Shown here: in pieces, positions 42,584 to 53,990 of the stretch
Layout: every line of letters starts with the position of its first letter
Position numbering within the stretch: the first letter of the stretch is position 1
NCBI RefSeq assembly: GCF_001625305.1
Contig: NW_017802880.1
Span: forward strand, 255,366 to 319,365
DNA: 64,000 nucleotides
Origin: Branchiostoma belcheri
Taxonomy: Eukaryota; Chordata; Leptocardii; Amphioxiformes; Branchiostomatidae
Reading direction: 5' to 3'
The notes under the pieces: generated by a model
Databases searched by the model: none
Seen by the model: only the letters and a program-made list of their open reading frames with translations
What the model was told of the DNA's origin: nothing
Position numbers and translations under genes: made by a program

Positions 42584-43064
42584 ACTATTATAGCAGAAGC
42601 TCTTACACGCGCCAAAGTCGGGGATAACTTCGTAATTTCATGTCCTTAACTCACCTTCGAGCATGAGATGTGCGCGTGTGCTGTCCTCAGAGTGCCCTTT
42701 ATAAAGCCGTCAAGGCCAATACGACTAAAAGGATCCTAATTATATTAATGATACAAACCCGAACAACGTAGGCTTTGAAAGGAAACCCTTTCTGCCTGGT
42801 CTCTTGTTGAGCCATTATTGACTGTAAGAACGCCTGAGGGTTAACAGACGTTGTGAAGGTGTTTCTAAGGCAGTGATTGCGTGCACGATTTGAGACAAGG
42901 AAGAAGCATTCATTATATAAAAGAAACGGCACACAGCTGCCAGTTGAATGACTGGGACACTTTAGAAAATCTTTCCTCATGTAGAGCAACCAAAGCTCTT
43001 CAGACGCTATTGAGACTTTATGAAAAACTTAAACTGTTCTCCAACTCAAAATTTGAATTTTCAA
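42584..43064. other. Intergenic, nothing recognised
   Basis: A 78-codon frame (42881-43117) has no recognisable domain or splice support. Confidence 0.35.
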
Positions 43065-43079
43065 CTGAATCACTCAGTC

Positions 43080-43325
43080 TTCCTCAGCTATCTGACCCAA
43101 ATGCTGTGGACACGTGATTTTCCCCACGTGTGACGTCAACAAAGGGTCAAAGGTTGTCTGAAGTCAATATCGCCCCCCGTCCCGGTTGAACGATGGTTGA
43201 AGTGCCCTGATGTATATGGCCTCTTTTATGCCTCTCTTGAAGTAATCCTGTTCGGTATCCAAGATTCTGACCCCCTCCAGATCCACTGTGTGTCCCGGTG
43301 ATTCTATGTGGATGTGCAAGATGCA
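43080..43325 (-). mobile_element. Penelope-like retroelement remnant
   Basis: Minus-strand frame gives HIHIESPGHTVDLEGVRILD, then TEQDYFKRGIKEAIYIRALQ and PSFNRDGG, the end of a Penelope-type GIY-YIG region. The adjoining plus-strand text CAGTCTTCCTCAG...CACGTGTGACGTCAAC matches the arms of the remnant at 18139. Confidence 0.75.
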
Positions 43326-43875
43326 TATTCAAACGTACGATATTTACGTATCTACACATATGCGTGGTTACAGGGTTGTGTAAAAAGAGTCTCTTTATTC
43401 AGAAAACCACAATGTCTTCAACTCTAAGAAAAGCCCAGCAGAGTAAAATTTCATGTCATTAGCCCTTATCCTTCAAAACTTCAAACCTCTACACTAACAG
43501 TGCCTTTGATGCTTTGAAACACGATTCATTTCGTTTGTGAAATGTGAGCCATTACCACAGTAAAGTCACTCACTGGCCCATTTACGCGAGGGTTCTCAAA
43601 TTTGTGCTTTGACAAATTTTCCCTCTCACTCTTTCATCTGTGCAGCTTTGGGAAAGTAATCTCTCTTAATGGCTTCGGATGATCCAGTTCCTGGTTATAA
43701 CACTAGAACATACTTTCATGTCTTGCGGTAAACTTCATAGGATTTATATAATCAGAGAGAAGGCAAATTGTACGGGCAGAACAGTATTGGGTCAAACTAC
43801 GGGTAGGATTTTTTGGCCTGCATTTTTTTCTGTACATGTCAATAGTTCTTGTGGTAATCCGGTCACTTGTTCCGC

Positions 43876-43900
43876 TTATTTGTTTGTTTGTTTGTTTGTT
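43876..43900. repeat. (TTTG)n microsatellite
   Basis: Five TTTG units directly joined to a left-truncated family F MITE. Confidence 0.8.
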
Positions 43901-44213
43901 CGTCCACCGAGGCTCTGGCCTGGCTCTAGACCTGGGTAGTCCATGGAAGTTAGCGACTATACGAAGCCGGGCACCCAGGCTACCGAAGTTCCACGACTCA
44001 AGAACTCAGTACATATGTACAGTGCCGATTTATAAATTCCGCAAAAGGCCAGCATGTGTCGGCTTGTCGTGTACGTCTCTTAGTACTGCCGCAAATTCAC
44101 AATACCAGCTTTGTATTCCATTTTTATTTTTGGCCAAATTTTTTTATTCGCCCGCGCGCACTAGTTTGGGGGTCTTCAGAGGATGTCATCCATAAAATTA
44201 AGACGGTGAGGCC
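43901..44213. mobile_element. Family F MITE, copy 2, left end lost
   Basis: Starts at CCACCGAGGCTCTGGCCTGG and ends AAATTAAGACGGTGAGGCC next to TAA. Confidence 0.8.
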
Positions 44214-44220
44214 TAATCTA

Positions 44221-44567
44221 GAACAAGACTGGCAATGAAAACATACATTGGCATGGCGACGGTGGTTGCTGTTAGGGTTATTGTTTGCATGGCACTGCCA
44301 TCGTTTCATGATTTTGAGCAAGACAGATACAGTGCACTCCTCCCCCGAGTGTATAGTGAACGCGCCCCGGGGTCACAGAAAGTAGGGCCATCCATGGCAG
44401 ACAGGTCTTCCCAAGGGTTTCCGGGAATGTTGGCATTGATGTGGGTCAGGGAAATGCCTGTGGACATTCCATTCCTGTGGACAAAATGCCTGCACCATTC
44501 CTAGAATTCTTGCAAACTGCACACAATACTGTACCATTAGGCTCCTCCCTGAGACGTTGCCAAAAAA
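44221..44567 (+). mobile_element. Family C element, copy 4
   Basis: GAACAAGACTGGCAATGAAA start and GAGACGTTGCCAAAAA end. Confidence 0.85.
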
Positions 44568-44920
44568 AAAACACTCCGATCCATCCAGAACCCAGTAGAC
44601 CGTGCCACGCGCCTATACTTGAAGACCAGGCAAATTTGACGTCGGGATGGATGTCAAGGTTGAAACTAATTCAGGCACATCAGTGAATCTATCCGTCAAT
44701 GCACGTTCAAATCCTGCTCTAACACGTCGCTAGAGAGGACATCCTCGTTCTTCGCAAATTAGATAGCCGGCAATCTCGGGAGGCGCCGCCGGTGATTAGG
44801 CACGCTCTCGCCGCCTGCGCGCGTCACAATCAAGCCCCACTATTTCCGCCAGATCTTATTTGATTTAACGTTACTGTATGTGTTTCCGCCTTCCAGCAGT
44901 CTGGCAGCGCTGGGTTTTTA

Positions 44921-45650
44921 TGGGTTCACCACACCACGAAGTGGTGTGGTGAAACCATATTGCTTTTTCTGATGTTTCTTCTCCTTCTCCTCCTCCTTCT
45001 CCTCCTCCTGCCATATCTTTAAATGGATTCAGCTTCTTCATTTTAGGGCCTAAGGTCCTGAAATTTGGTATGGAGGTACAGTGGGCAAATACCCCTAGGC
45101 GTTTTTTAAATTATTGTGATACAGGCTTTTAGAATGGTTTTATTTGAGTTTTTTGGCTGTGTAATAGCTAATGTATTACTGTGTAAGTGTGCAGTGTTTA
45201 CCACATTTGGACATGAGTCATCACAATGGCATGCAAGGCATCAACCAATAGGCATGCAGCTTTCCTCTATTCTCCTTGCTGATTGGCTGTTGGGATTTAA
45301 CTGGTCTTAACTTCATTTACACCTGCACAGAGCCATGCCATACTGACAGTATGTCTGTATTCAAGTGTTTTGGTAGGTATTTTAAGCTTTCCTGCTCCAG
45401 CATTGGAATGCGGGCTATGAACGCTTCTTTTTATCTTGAAAATCAACAGTTTGCATTATGCAATCCTAACCAATAATGTAGGGAATAGCTATCCAACTGT
45501 TGTAGTCTTAGTTGTATGTTACTTCATACTATAGTTATATCATTGTAAAGCATTGTTTTCCCTTGTGTTTCTCATTCTTTCCCTGCCATGTGGTAAAATG
45601 TGGTGAACCCATCGCTATATTTGCTCCAAAGCAAATATTGGCCTTTCTAG
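44921..45650 (+). mobile_element. Family B hairpin-ended element, copy 2 (reference copy)
   Basis: 730 bp. The 5' hairpin stem is TTCACCACACCAC/GTGGTGTGGTGAA with loop GAA; then TATTGCTTTTTC and a CTTCTCC tract. The 3' end has ATATTTGCT/AGCAAATAT, spacer TGGCCTTT and CTAG. TTA on both sides. No frame resembles a transposase. Confidence 0.92.
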
Positions 45651-45683
45651 TTATAGACGAGTCTCCGAGCGTTCGTGGGAATA

Positions 45684-46228
45684 TGAATGAATGAATGAAT
45701 GAATGAATGAATGAATGAATGAATGAATGAATGAATGAATGAATGAATGAATGAATGAATGAATGAATGAATGAATGAACGAACTTTATTGCTCGACAAT
45801 CGTACATGGTACAATGTGTGGCAGTAATACAGCAATACTACAAAACTAAACTATCTTATTACATTTCTTACTACAAACTACTATCTGTACAGTATATGAG
45901 TTACAATGTGTTCATGTATTGATGATATGGTACCGGTCTCGCTTATGAAATAAAGTGTACAGAAATTGGCCTACGTAAGCAGATATGGTAGTTGACATGA
46001 CAATAATTTATGGAATGTATCGTACTGTGTACCAGATAGGGTGAACTTTGTCTTAGTGGTAATAGTCTGTAACAATGTATCTCTTTCTTTTCTATACTCT
46101 CATTACATGTGGGACACAGTCTCTGAGTGGCTGGTGTGTTGTGGTGTCGACCTTTTTCGATTTGAAGACAATGCGCGCTGATTCTCAGTTTTGTTATGGT
46201 AGTTGCGAACGATTTATTATAAATTGAT
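45684..46228 (-). mobile_element. Truncated copy of the intron 4 LINE with expanded (GAAT)n tail
   Basis: Reverse match to 25000-25492, including GTCGACACCACAACACACCA and CAGAGACTGTGTCCCACATG. Its ATTC tail has grown into a 96-bp (GAAT)n array at 45684-45779. Confidence 0.92.
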
Positions 46229-46516
46229 CACGGCGGTCTGTCACTACGGCATTCTTTCCCATCGCTATGCGCGTTCGAAAAGGTGTCGGGTTACAAGACG
46301 CTATTTTGGCCTGTTTTGGACTACCCGTAAAATATTTGAAAATAAACAAATAATATTTAGGCGTAAATTTCGTCAAATTAAAATGAAATTATCGTCTTAA
46401 CATCCTTTAAATGTTAGCTTTCTATGTAAAATCACTGATTTTTTTAAATTTCGCTCAGAAAGACGATTATTTTCGGGTTTCCGGGCACAAGTCATGTCAC
46501 GTTTTTAGGCAAACAT

Positions 46517-46817
46517 CGTTCAAACCTGGCTACGTATATTACCCCAGATCCCCGATTTTTATATTTTTCGCAGACTAGGAATAAGATGAAAAATCGTGTT
46601 TTAGGGATTTTTTAATTTCTGATTTTAAGTCTAGTTTTTGTCGACATATTGTTGAAAAAATGGCATTTTTTGACATTTTTCTCACTAAATTACCCATAAT
46701 TAAAAATTGAGGCCATTTTTCAAAAATCCCTAAAACACGATTTTCGGGTCAGACGTTACAGTCATTTTGAGCCGTAAATGGGGTATGTTTGACTCTCCAT
46801 GTTTCCAGGTTTGAACG
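46517..46817. mobile_element. Foldback element with CGTTCAAACCTGG ends
   Basis: CGTTCAAACCTGG and CCAGGTTTGAACG are inverted ends. An inner inverted pair is ATCGTGTTTTAGGGATTTTT and its complement. Confidence 0.7.
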
Positions 46818-47232
46818 AGTTTTGGAGACATGTCATATCGCCAGAAAGTGTGCATTGTGTTATTCATACAGGCGCAAAGAATCATTACAGTATTCAAGGT
46901 CACTCAAGGATACGACAGTAGCTTCGTTACATGCTACATGTCCACCAAAAATAATAGCGGACATGTACTGTCCAGGAAACTGTTTGTATCTATAGAAAAG
47001 TGTTGTTTTTTATCTGTTGCAATGCACGGAGGCAGAAAGTCTTGTTTTGCCGCTTTATAGTAAATGACCGCGGGTGACCCCGAAATAGAACGCGGGTTCG
47101 ATTCGAATTGCCCAGATCGAACACGATCGAACACAGTTCGGGTTCTATGACATGTGGGAACTTTGCAGCCCAGATTTTACCACCGTGGATGTGAGATAAT
47201 CTTCCATGAGTGAGGCAGTACCGGATTTAGAC

Positions 47233-47345
47233 CACGCTGACTTCATAACGTGGATGACATCCGCGCGCATCAATTTTCGTCCGTTTTCAAAAAGAAAATG
47301 TTTGCCAATATAATACTGTAGAACCTACAAATAGGCTGCAGAGTG
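47233..47345. mobile_element. Family G MITE, left-end fragment
   Basis: GACCACGCTGACTTCATAAC, GTGGATGACATCCGCGCG and TTTTCGTCCGTTTTC match family G; the right part was displaced near the family D element. Confidence 0.6.
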
Positions 47346-47364
47346 AGCCAAAACAAATATCTAA

Positions 47365-47652
47365 CTAGAGAAGTGACATTTGCAAAGCAACTGCATAATA
47401 TTTACCTACGGACATGGTTTGCTCTGTTAATTCTTACTCGAACACATTAACATACATGTACTACTAGTATATGGTGACACGAGCAGAGTAGACCATGAAA
47501 TTGCAACATTATGTAACCCAACACCAGTCACCATGGTGACAGACGTCAACAAATGATGTCATTGGTCAGGTCAGAGGTCACTGTTTGGAGAAGAAGAAGA
47601 GGAAGAAACGGAGCAAAAACGGAGCAAAAACAATGTTTTCCTTCGGTAAACA
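47365..47652 (-). mobile_element. Family D hairpin-ended element, copy 2
   Basis: Reverse of 40077-40365 with the same hairpins; TAA on both sides (TTA in its own orientation). The 3' loop is slightly diverged (GTTGCTTTGCAAATG). Confidence 0.88.
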
Positions 47653-47782
47653 TAACAACGGATGCTAGTGTCGTAGAGTTTTTATTATCGTGGGGGGGGG
47701 AGGGCAGTACTTAGCACCGAAAGATACCGGCGAGCTACCAGGCTAGTGGCCAAATGGCAAAATCTTGAATAAGATTCCTGCT

Positions 47783-48262
47783 GTATCTGTATAGCCGGTA
47801 TAACCGCCCTTCGGCGTAACACACCAGCTTCTGTATCTGTATAGCCGGTATAACCGCCCTTCGGCGTAACACACCAGCTTCTGTATCTGTATAGCCGGTA
47901 TAACCGCCCTTCAGCGTAACACACCAGCTTCGCAGGCACTCAGCGCGGCGGCAGCTGGCTATATCACACCGAAATACTTGTTACACCTAACCCTTGAATA
48001 TCTAACTCTAAACATTGTTTAAAGCCATCTAATGACAATGCCCCTACTGTACTTGGTGACAGCGAGTTCCACTCTGCGATAGTTCTGGGAAAGAATGAGT
48101 TTTTTAACACCTCAATCCTTGGTTGATAACTCTGGTACTTGAAGGCATGACTATTTCTTGTTCTTTTCTGAGTTACATGTTTGTAATTGGTATTAGGTAC
48201 TTTGTAGTTGGTACGTCCACCAGTTTATTAGTCATTTTGTACGTCATGCATAGTGATTGTGG
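47783..48262 (-). mobile_element. LINE 3' fragment, family X, with triplicated 3' unit
   Basis: GTATAGCCGGTATAACCGCC plus CTTCGGCGTAACACACCAG occurs three times in tandem (58-bp period) before a decayed C-terminus in reverse. Confidence 0.8.
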
Positions 48263-48276
48263 GGAGAAACGTGTCA

Positions 48277-48665
48277 ATTCAATTCAATTCTTTATTAAGA
48301 TATCAAACATAACAGACAAACATGACATACAATGTTGCCTGAATGGCGTTGATATTAACCAGATAAAATGTCAAAAAATTATATATTAACAAAAACTATA
48401 AAAACATTACAGTAGGTGTACATCACAGATATTTAGAAGGTCCATTATCTTGTGCCAGACTCTATCTGTGCAGTCTGGTTATAGAGTCTGATTGACTGGT
48501 GAAGGAAAGAGTTCTGTAGTCTTTTTGTTCTGGCGGGGGGGGATAGAGATAGTGTTTTTGTTCCTGAGTGAACGACCGGTAGCTGTAGATCTGGAGAGAG
48601 GGATAAGGTCATGTAGGGGGATGGTCTTCTCGTAGCATCTGTGTGAAGAGTTTGACGGCAGCATC
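48277..48665 (-). mobile_element. LINE 3' end (minus) with (GAATT)n tail
   Basis: TCAATTCAATTCAATTC then TTTATTAAGATATC, followed by typical reversed LINE text. A related tail-only piece lies at 48999-49055. Confidence 0.6.
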
Positions 48666-48909
48666 CTTGCTTGAGGTTGAACCGCGCGGACTAATAGTGG
48701 CCTAATAGCGTGAGCCTGATTTCTTAAAAGATTCCTAGAATCTTGTGAAAAGGACCGTGTCCTTGCTTGAGGTTGAACCGCGCGCGGACATGCAAATAAC
48801 GTGGGTCGAATCGTTCAATCAAAAGATTCCTGCACGAATGTGGGGTTGAACGTACCCTTGATTGATGTCGAACAACATGGTCAAATAGCGTGGACCCAAT
48901 TTTTCGTAA

Positions 48910-49383
48910 GGCCACAGCACGTAAGTTTTATGGATGACATCCTCCGAAGATTCAAAATCTAATGCGAGCGGGCGAAAAAAAACCAGGCCGGCCGAAAATT
49001 CAATTCAATTCTTTATTTCCATATCAAAATTGCAGACATACACTAATAAAATTTAAAAAAAAACAAGGTTCTTACAATTTAGAATTTTGACTCAATCATT
49101 GTACAAATGGTTTTGATTCAGTGAGAACATCACATATACACAGTCAACATCACATATCACTGCATCAAAGTAAGAAACAAAACATTAAATCAGAGGCTTT
49201 TCTTGTCTCCTCTCTTCACAGTTATCCGCCATCCACCTTCCGGCATGGCAACAGACATCTTTGCCTATTTTCGGCTTGTTGACCACTGTCAGAAGGCAAC
49301 AAAATTTCTTGTTTTTTATTCCAAAATCAGTCGAAAATCAATGCGCGCGCTGATGTCATCCATAAAATTTACTTGCTGTGGCA
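48910..49383. mobile_element. Family E MITE, copy 6, with a tail-only LINE insert
   Basis: GGCCACAGCACGTAAGTTTT and TTTACTTGCTGTGGCA ends, TAA on both sides. About 55 bp of ATTCAATTCAATTC plus TTTATTTCCATATC text at 48999-49055 is absent from other copies. Confidence 0.85.
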
Positions 49384-49619
49384 TAAGATGTAAAAATGAT
49401 TGTGGAAAGGTACGTGTCCTTGCTTGAGGTTGAGCCGCAGGTCAAATGGGGTGGGCCCAATTTTTCTTGGAAGGTTCCCGCATGATTCTGGGGTGAGCGT
49501 GCTGATGATTGAGTTTTAACCACGTCGCCAAATGGCATCGCTGAGCGTTTGTGGAAGCGAACGTGTCCTTTCTTGAGGTTTGTTTTTATTCACATATATT
49601 TATTGAGTATTGGGCAAAA

Positions 49620-49662
49620 AGCCTCTCTCTCTTCTCTCTTTCTCTCTCTCTCTCTCTCTCGG
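49620..49662. repeat. (CT)n microsatellite
   Basis: CT-rich tract between two GGGCAAAAAGC copies, so the pair may be a small duplication around it. Confidence 0.8.
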
Positions 49663-49749
49663 GCAAAAAGCACAAGTTGGTTATATAGCACATTCTACTC
49701 AAGAACATGCAACGAGTATAGAACACATTGACAGGATACATGCATAATT

Positions 49750-50010
49750 ACAAGGTGGATAAAACCAAGGTAAATACAAACAAGGCAAGTTGGTGATCTA
49801 TCAATTACGAATCTGCCCGTACAGTTAAGTGTAAATGAAGTTTTGAACTACATCAAAAACATTACAGTGTTGTAGGTGTGAAAGTGATGTGAACCCTCGA
49901 AGTAGTATATAAGGAACATAGGGAACTGTCATTGAGATGCTGTAGCTCTACTATGTTGGAGAGAGATGATAACAGAGTACTTCTTTGACTGGAATAAAGT
50001 TTCTTGAGGT
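49750..50010. mobile_element. Family L repeat, copy 1
   Basis: GGTGATCTATCAATTACGAA to TCTTTGACTGGAATAAAGTT matches 61977-62215 in reverse. The AATAAAGTT end suggests a LINE 3' region. Confidence 0.65.
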
Positions 50011-50321
50011 TGCACAACATGAAATCTTTAAGCACATCTTAAAGCTTGCGTAAAGGTACACGCGAGGGAACGAACTGCACCTTTACGCCTCATTTAAGTT
50101 GTGCTTACAGAATGGGTTTTGTGCAGTGATTGCTTTCTTTACTCTCAAGGCTCTGATTCTAATTTTTTCTAGCTCTAGGCGCTTTCTCTATGTGTGATAC
50201 TCAATACCCACGATGTGTTAGAAGCTTGTAACAGTAAAAAGCACCACAAGCGTTAGACGTTGATAAACACCTGCTCATATTCCCCGTGGCTACCTGGATA
50301 TTCGTCTGCTTCGTGAAGTAA

Positions 50322-50758
50322 GGCCACACCGTCTTAATTTTATGGATGACATCCGCGCGCGCAGTGATTTTCCCCTGTTCTCAAAAAGAAAAGATAACGC
50401 CCTCCCTCCGAGGCTCTGGCCTGGCTCTAGGCCTGGGTAGTCCATGGTAGTTAGCGACAATACGGAGCCGATGGTAACTCTGTAGGACGGCACCCAGGCT
50501 ACCGAAGCTGCACGACTCAGGAACTCAGTACATGTATACGTACAGTGCCGATTCATAATTATAAATTCCACAAAAAGCCAGCACATGCCGGCTTGTCGTA
50601 TACGTCGCTATGTACTGCTTCAAATTCACAATACCAGCTTTGTATTCCTGTGGTTTAGTAGCATTTTTATTTTTGGCCGGATTTTCTTTTATTCGCCCGC
50701 GCGCACTATTTTGTGGGTCTTCAGAGGATGTCATCCATGAAATTAAGGCTGTGTGGCC
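50322..50758. mobile_element. Family F MITE, copy 3
   Basis: GGCCACACCGTCTTAATTTT and AATTAAGGCTGTGTGGCC ends with TAA on both sides. Confidence 0.88.
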
Positions 50759-51108
50759 TAAGCGATTGATCATGGAAGCACATAGAGACCGCTGTTATCT
50801 TTATTCCAATCATGAACACATTTCATTTGCTTTTAAGGCTCTCGCTAAGAATTAGGGCGGCGGTTGCTGACGCCAGGGTTTCGATTCAACCAGCAGAAAC
50901 GCAGGGAGGCAAGACGTGGACAAACTTAAAGTGCTCATGACACCAAAATATGACCTTATTTTTGACCTGATTGTTATTGACATAACTAGTATTCCCTGGC
51001 TAACAGACACATTTACAATAAATATGCACAGTTCTCCTGTTACATTTGAAATTCTAATGCCTTAACTTGGAAAGGTCAGCACAAGCCAGTCATGGTAGGC
51101 GATGTGCA

Positions 51109-51198
51109 TTTTATTTTTGCATGTCTGTATTTTTTCCTGAGCTGACGTCACCCAGTGATGTCAGCTCAGGAAAAAGCACAGAAATGCAAAAATAAAAC
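51109..51198. repeat. Palindrome with about 40-bp arms
   Basis: TTTTATTTTTGCAT...TTTTTCCTGAGCTGACGTCAC, a CCA loop, then the inverted arm. Contains GCTGACGTCA. Confidence 0.8.
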
Positions 51199-51429
51199 AT
51201 AGAGATGCCCAAAATGGGCAATTGGGAAGATTGCTAGAGAGTCTCCAAAAATTCACGTTTAGAAGGCAACACGAGCTCAATTTCTTAGTCATCATAATTG
51301 AAACTTCCAGTGACTATATTGTATGCACACTTCTGATATTTGTATGAATTTTTAGGACTTTTTTTGGTGCCATTTAGTCTTTAAGTCAGGATAGCTAGTT
51401 TCTTTCACGCTTTGGACTTCGCGTAAATG

Positions 51430-53090
51430 TGATTTTAACACTATGTACACACTATCTGCACATTTTCTACACATCACCAAAACACCATCTACACATCATC
51501 TGTGTATTTTCTGCACACCATCTACACATTATCCATAAATCATTATCACCAATCTTTTTCCTCTTTACAGAGGTGCACGTGGGCAGTTTACAATGTTCAT
51601 TATTCACGATTTGGACTGTCACACATCATCTATATATCATCTACACATAAGCTGCAAATCATCTGCACATCATCTTCCTCTTAACAGAGATGGACAGTTT
51701 ATAATGTTCAATATTCACGATTCGAACTGTCACACATGATCTATACATCTGCAAATCATCTGCACATCATCTACACATCATCTGCACATCATCTTCCTCT
51801 TAACAGAGATGGACAGTTTATAATGTTCATTATTCACGATTTGGACTGTCACATATCATCTATATGTCATCTACACATCATCTGCAAATCATCTGCACAC
51901 CATCTTCCTCTTTACAGAGATGGACACTTTATAATGTTCAATATTTACTATTTGGACTGTCACACATCATCTATATATCATCTACATATCATCTGAAAGT
52001 CATCTGCATATCATCATCCTCTTTACAGAGATAGACAGTTTAGAATGTTCAATATTCACGATTCCGACTGTCACACATCATCTACACATCATCTGCAAAT
52101 CATCTGCACATCATCTTCCTCTTTTCAGAGATGGACAGTTTATAATGTTCATTATTCACGATTTGGACTGTCACATATCATCTATATGTCATCTACACAT
52201 CTGCAAATCATCCACATATCATCTGCACATCATCTGCACATCATCTTCCTCTTAACAGAGATTGGCAATTTACAATGTTCAATATTTACGATTTGGACTG
52301 TCACACATCATCTATATATCATCTACACATCATCTACAAATCATCTGCATATCATCTTCCTCTTTACAGAGACGGACAGTTTATAATAAAGGGTTAATGC
52401 ACTGCCCCGAGTTGTATATGGTGTCATAACTGCATGAGCAGCTGCCATAACCACCGAATAAACCACCGTGTGAGCGAAGCGAACGAGGTGGTTTATGAGG
52501 TGGTTATGGCAGCTGCCCATGCAGTTATGACACCATATACAACGAGGAAAAGGCAGTGCATTAAAATTATTATCATATAGCCTATCCAAACTGTCAATCA
52601 ACACAATTCCTGTTTGAAATACAACAGCTTTAATATATATACATACATAAAAATACAATTCGAATATATTATACGCTTTAAACAAATATGGATAATTTCA
52701 TTTAATGCAAATTGTAGTTTAAATGAAGCTAAACAGTTTATTGGACAGAAAAATGCTACAAAGGTTTACAGAAAGAGTCGCATGCCCCTATACCCTATAA
52801 CATAATGGTATCAGCCATAACACGACATGTGCTGTTATTCCGCCATAACACCACATGTGCTGTTATCGGGAAATAACAGCACGGGTATCCGGGCCTCTGA
52901 TTGGTCCACGCCGTCCGGCTATATGATAATGTTCAATATTGAATTTTACGGTTCGGACTGTCACATACATGTATTATCTGACATCATCTACATATCATCT
53001 ACAAATCATCTGCAAATCATCTGCATATCATCTTAACATCATTATAATCATTCTTCTTCTTCTTCTTTACAGATATGGACAGTTTGCAAT
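51430..53090. repeat. Minisatellite, about 115-bp unit with acceptor-like pieces
   Basis: Each unit has CTTCCTCTT.ACAGAGATGGA, CAGTTTATAATGTTCA, ATTCACGATTTGGACTGTCA and a variable run of CATCATCTACACAT-type 11-mers. About seven units lie before 52386 and a diverged one after 52927, where an insertion of about 540 bp splits the array. Confidence 0.88.
52395..52564. mobile_element. Foldback element inside the minisatellite
   Basis: TTAATGCACTGCC, TATATGGTGTCATAACTGCA and CAGCTGCCATAACCACC are all mirrored in the right arm. An inverted pair TTATCATATAGCC/GGCTATATGATAA at 52570 and 52916 bounds the rest of the insert. Confidence 0.8.
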
Positions 53091-53293
53091 ATCCATCCTC
53101 CTATCCTGTACTCGTACACAGTCCCTATAGAACCTCTAGTCACACCATCAGTTATCCTATGCAATCATATTTGCTGACGAATTAGGGCCAATAATAGCTG
53201 TTAATTATGATACAATATACTTGTGCATTTTCATTATATACGCCTCTGTCAAGCAAAACATAAGATCCATACAAAGATCTTCCAAACCACTAT

Positions 53294-53647
53294 GAACAAG
53301 ACTGGCAATGAAAACATACATTGCCATGGCGACGGTGGTTGCTGTAGGGTTAATGTTTACATGGCACTGCCATCATTTCATGATTTTGAGCAAGACAGAT
53401 ACAGTGCACTTCTCCCCCGAGTGTATAGTGAACGAGCCCCGGGGTCACAGAAACTAGGGCCATCCGTGGCAGACAGGTCTCCTGGGTCTTCCCAAGGGTT
53501 TCCAGGAATGTGGGCATAGATGTGGGTCAGAGAAATGCCTGTGGACATTCCATTCCTGTGGACAAAATGCCTGTACAATTCCTAGAACTCTTGCGAATTA
53601 CACACAATACTGTACCATTAGGCTCCTCCCTGAGACGTCGCCAAAAA
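53294..53647 (+). mobile_element. Family C element, copy 5
   Basis: GAACAAGACTGGCAATGAAA start and GAGACGTCGCCAAAAA end. Confidence 0.88.
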
Positions 53648-53652
53648 AGGAA

Positions 53653-53735
53653 AAGAAACTGAAGTGGTATGGCCACATGTCACGGCCATCTGGACTGGCC
53701 AGAAAAGGTATCCCGTGCTCTTATGCAGAGCGTAG
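53653..53735 (+). mobile_element. RTE-like LINE fragment
   Basis: Reads KKLKWYGHMSRPSGLARKG, the same motif as RWFGHVLRMPEG in the LINE at 34655. Confidence 0.55.
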
Positions 53736-53744
53736 GGTGGTGCC

Positions 53745-53990
53745 CATCTCCATTTCTGCAGCCCTTGGGCGACACACAGTTGTGCAGGGCACTACAGCAG
53801 GGGGCTAGTCCGCTGGTAGTGCTGTGTGTTTCACCTTCCCATACTCTTTCTCATATGTGCTGATTGCTAAGCAGAGACAGAAGTGTGTACCATTTTTAAA
53901 GTATGACCCGGCTGGGGTTTGAACTCACGACCTCCCGGTTACGTATACAAAGCGAGCACTCTACCAATTGAGCTATCGCACCGGTGGACT
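53745..53990 (-). mobile_element. tRNA-headed SINE (minus)
   Basis: Minus-strand 53986-53908 folds like a tRNA: box A TAGCTCAATTGG, box B-like GTGAGTTCAAACCCC. The body downstream shares blocks with 19236-19480. Could instead be a tRNA pseudogene joined to other repeats. Confidence 0.6.

Noticed and set aside
44921-45650. Calling family B a standard Helitron
   Set aside because: The 3' hairpin plus CTAG fits, but the 5' end is not TC and TTA is duplicated at insertion, which Helitrons do not do.
45684-45807. Repetitive frame of FIHS repeats
   Set aside because: Translation of the (GAAT)n microsatellite next to the truncated LINE.
51430-53090. CRISPR array
   Set aside because: The genome is eukaryotic; repeats are long, diverged and tandem, without unique spacers or cas genes.
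53908-53986. Functional tRNA gene on the minus strand
   Set aside because: Boxes A and B are present but the anticodon arm and acceptor pairing are poor, and the downstream text matches another decayed SINE.
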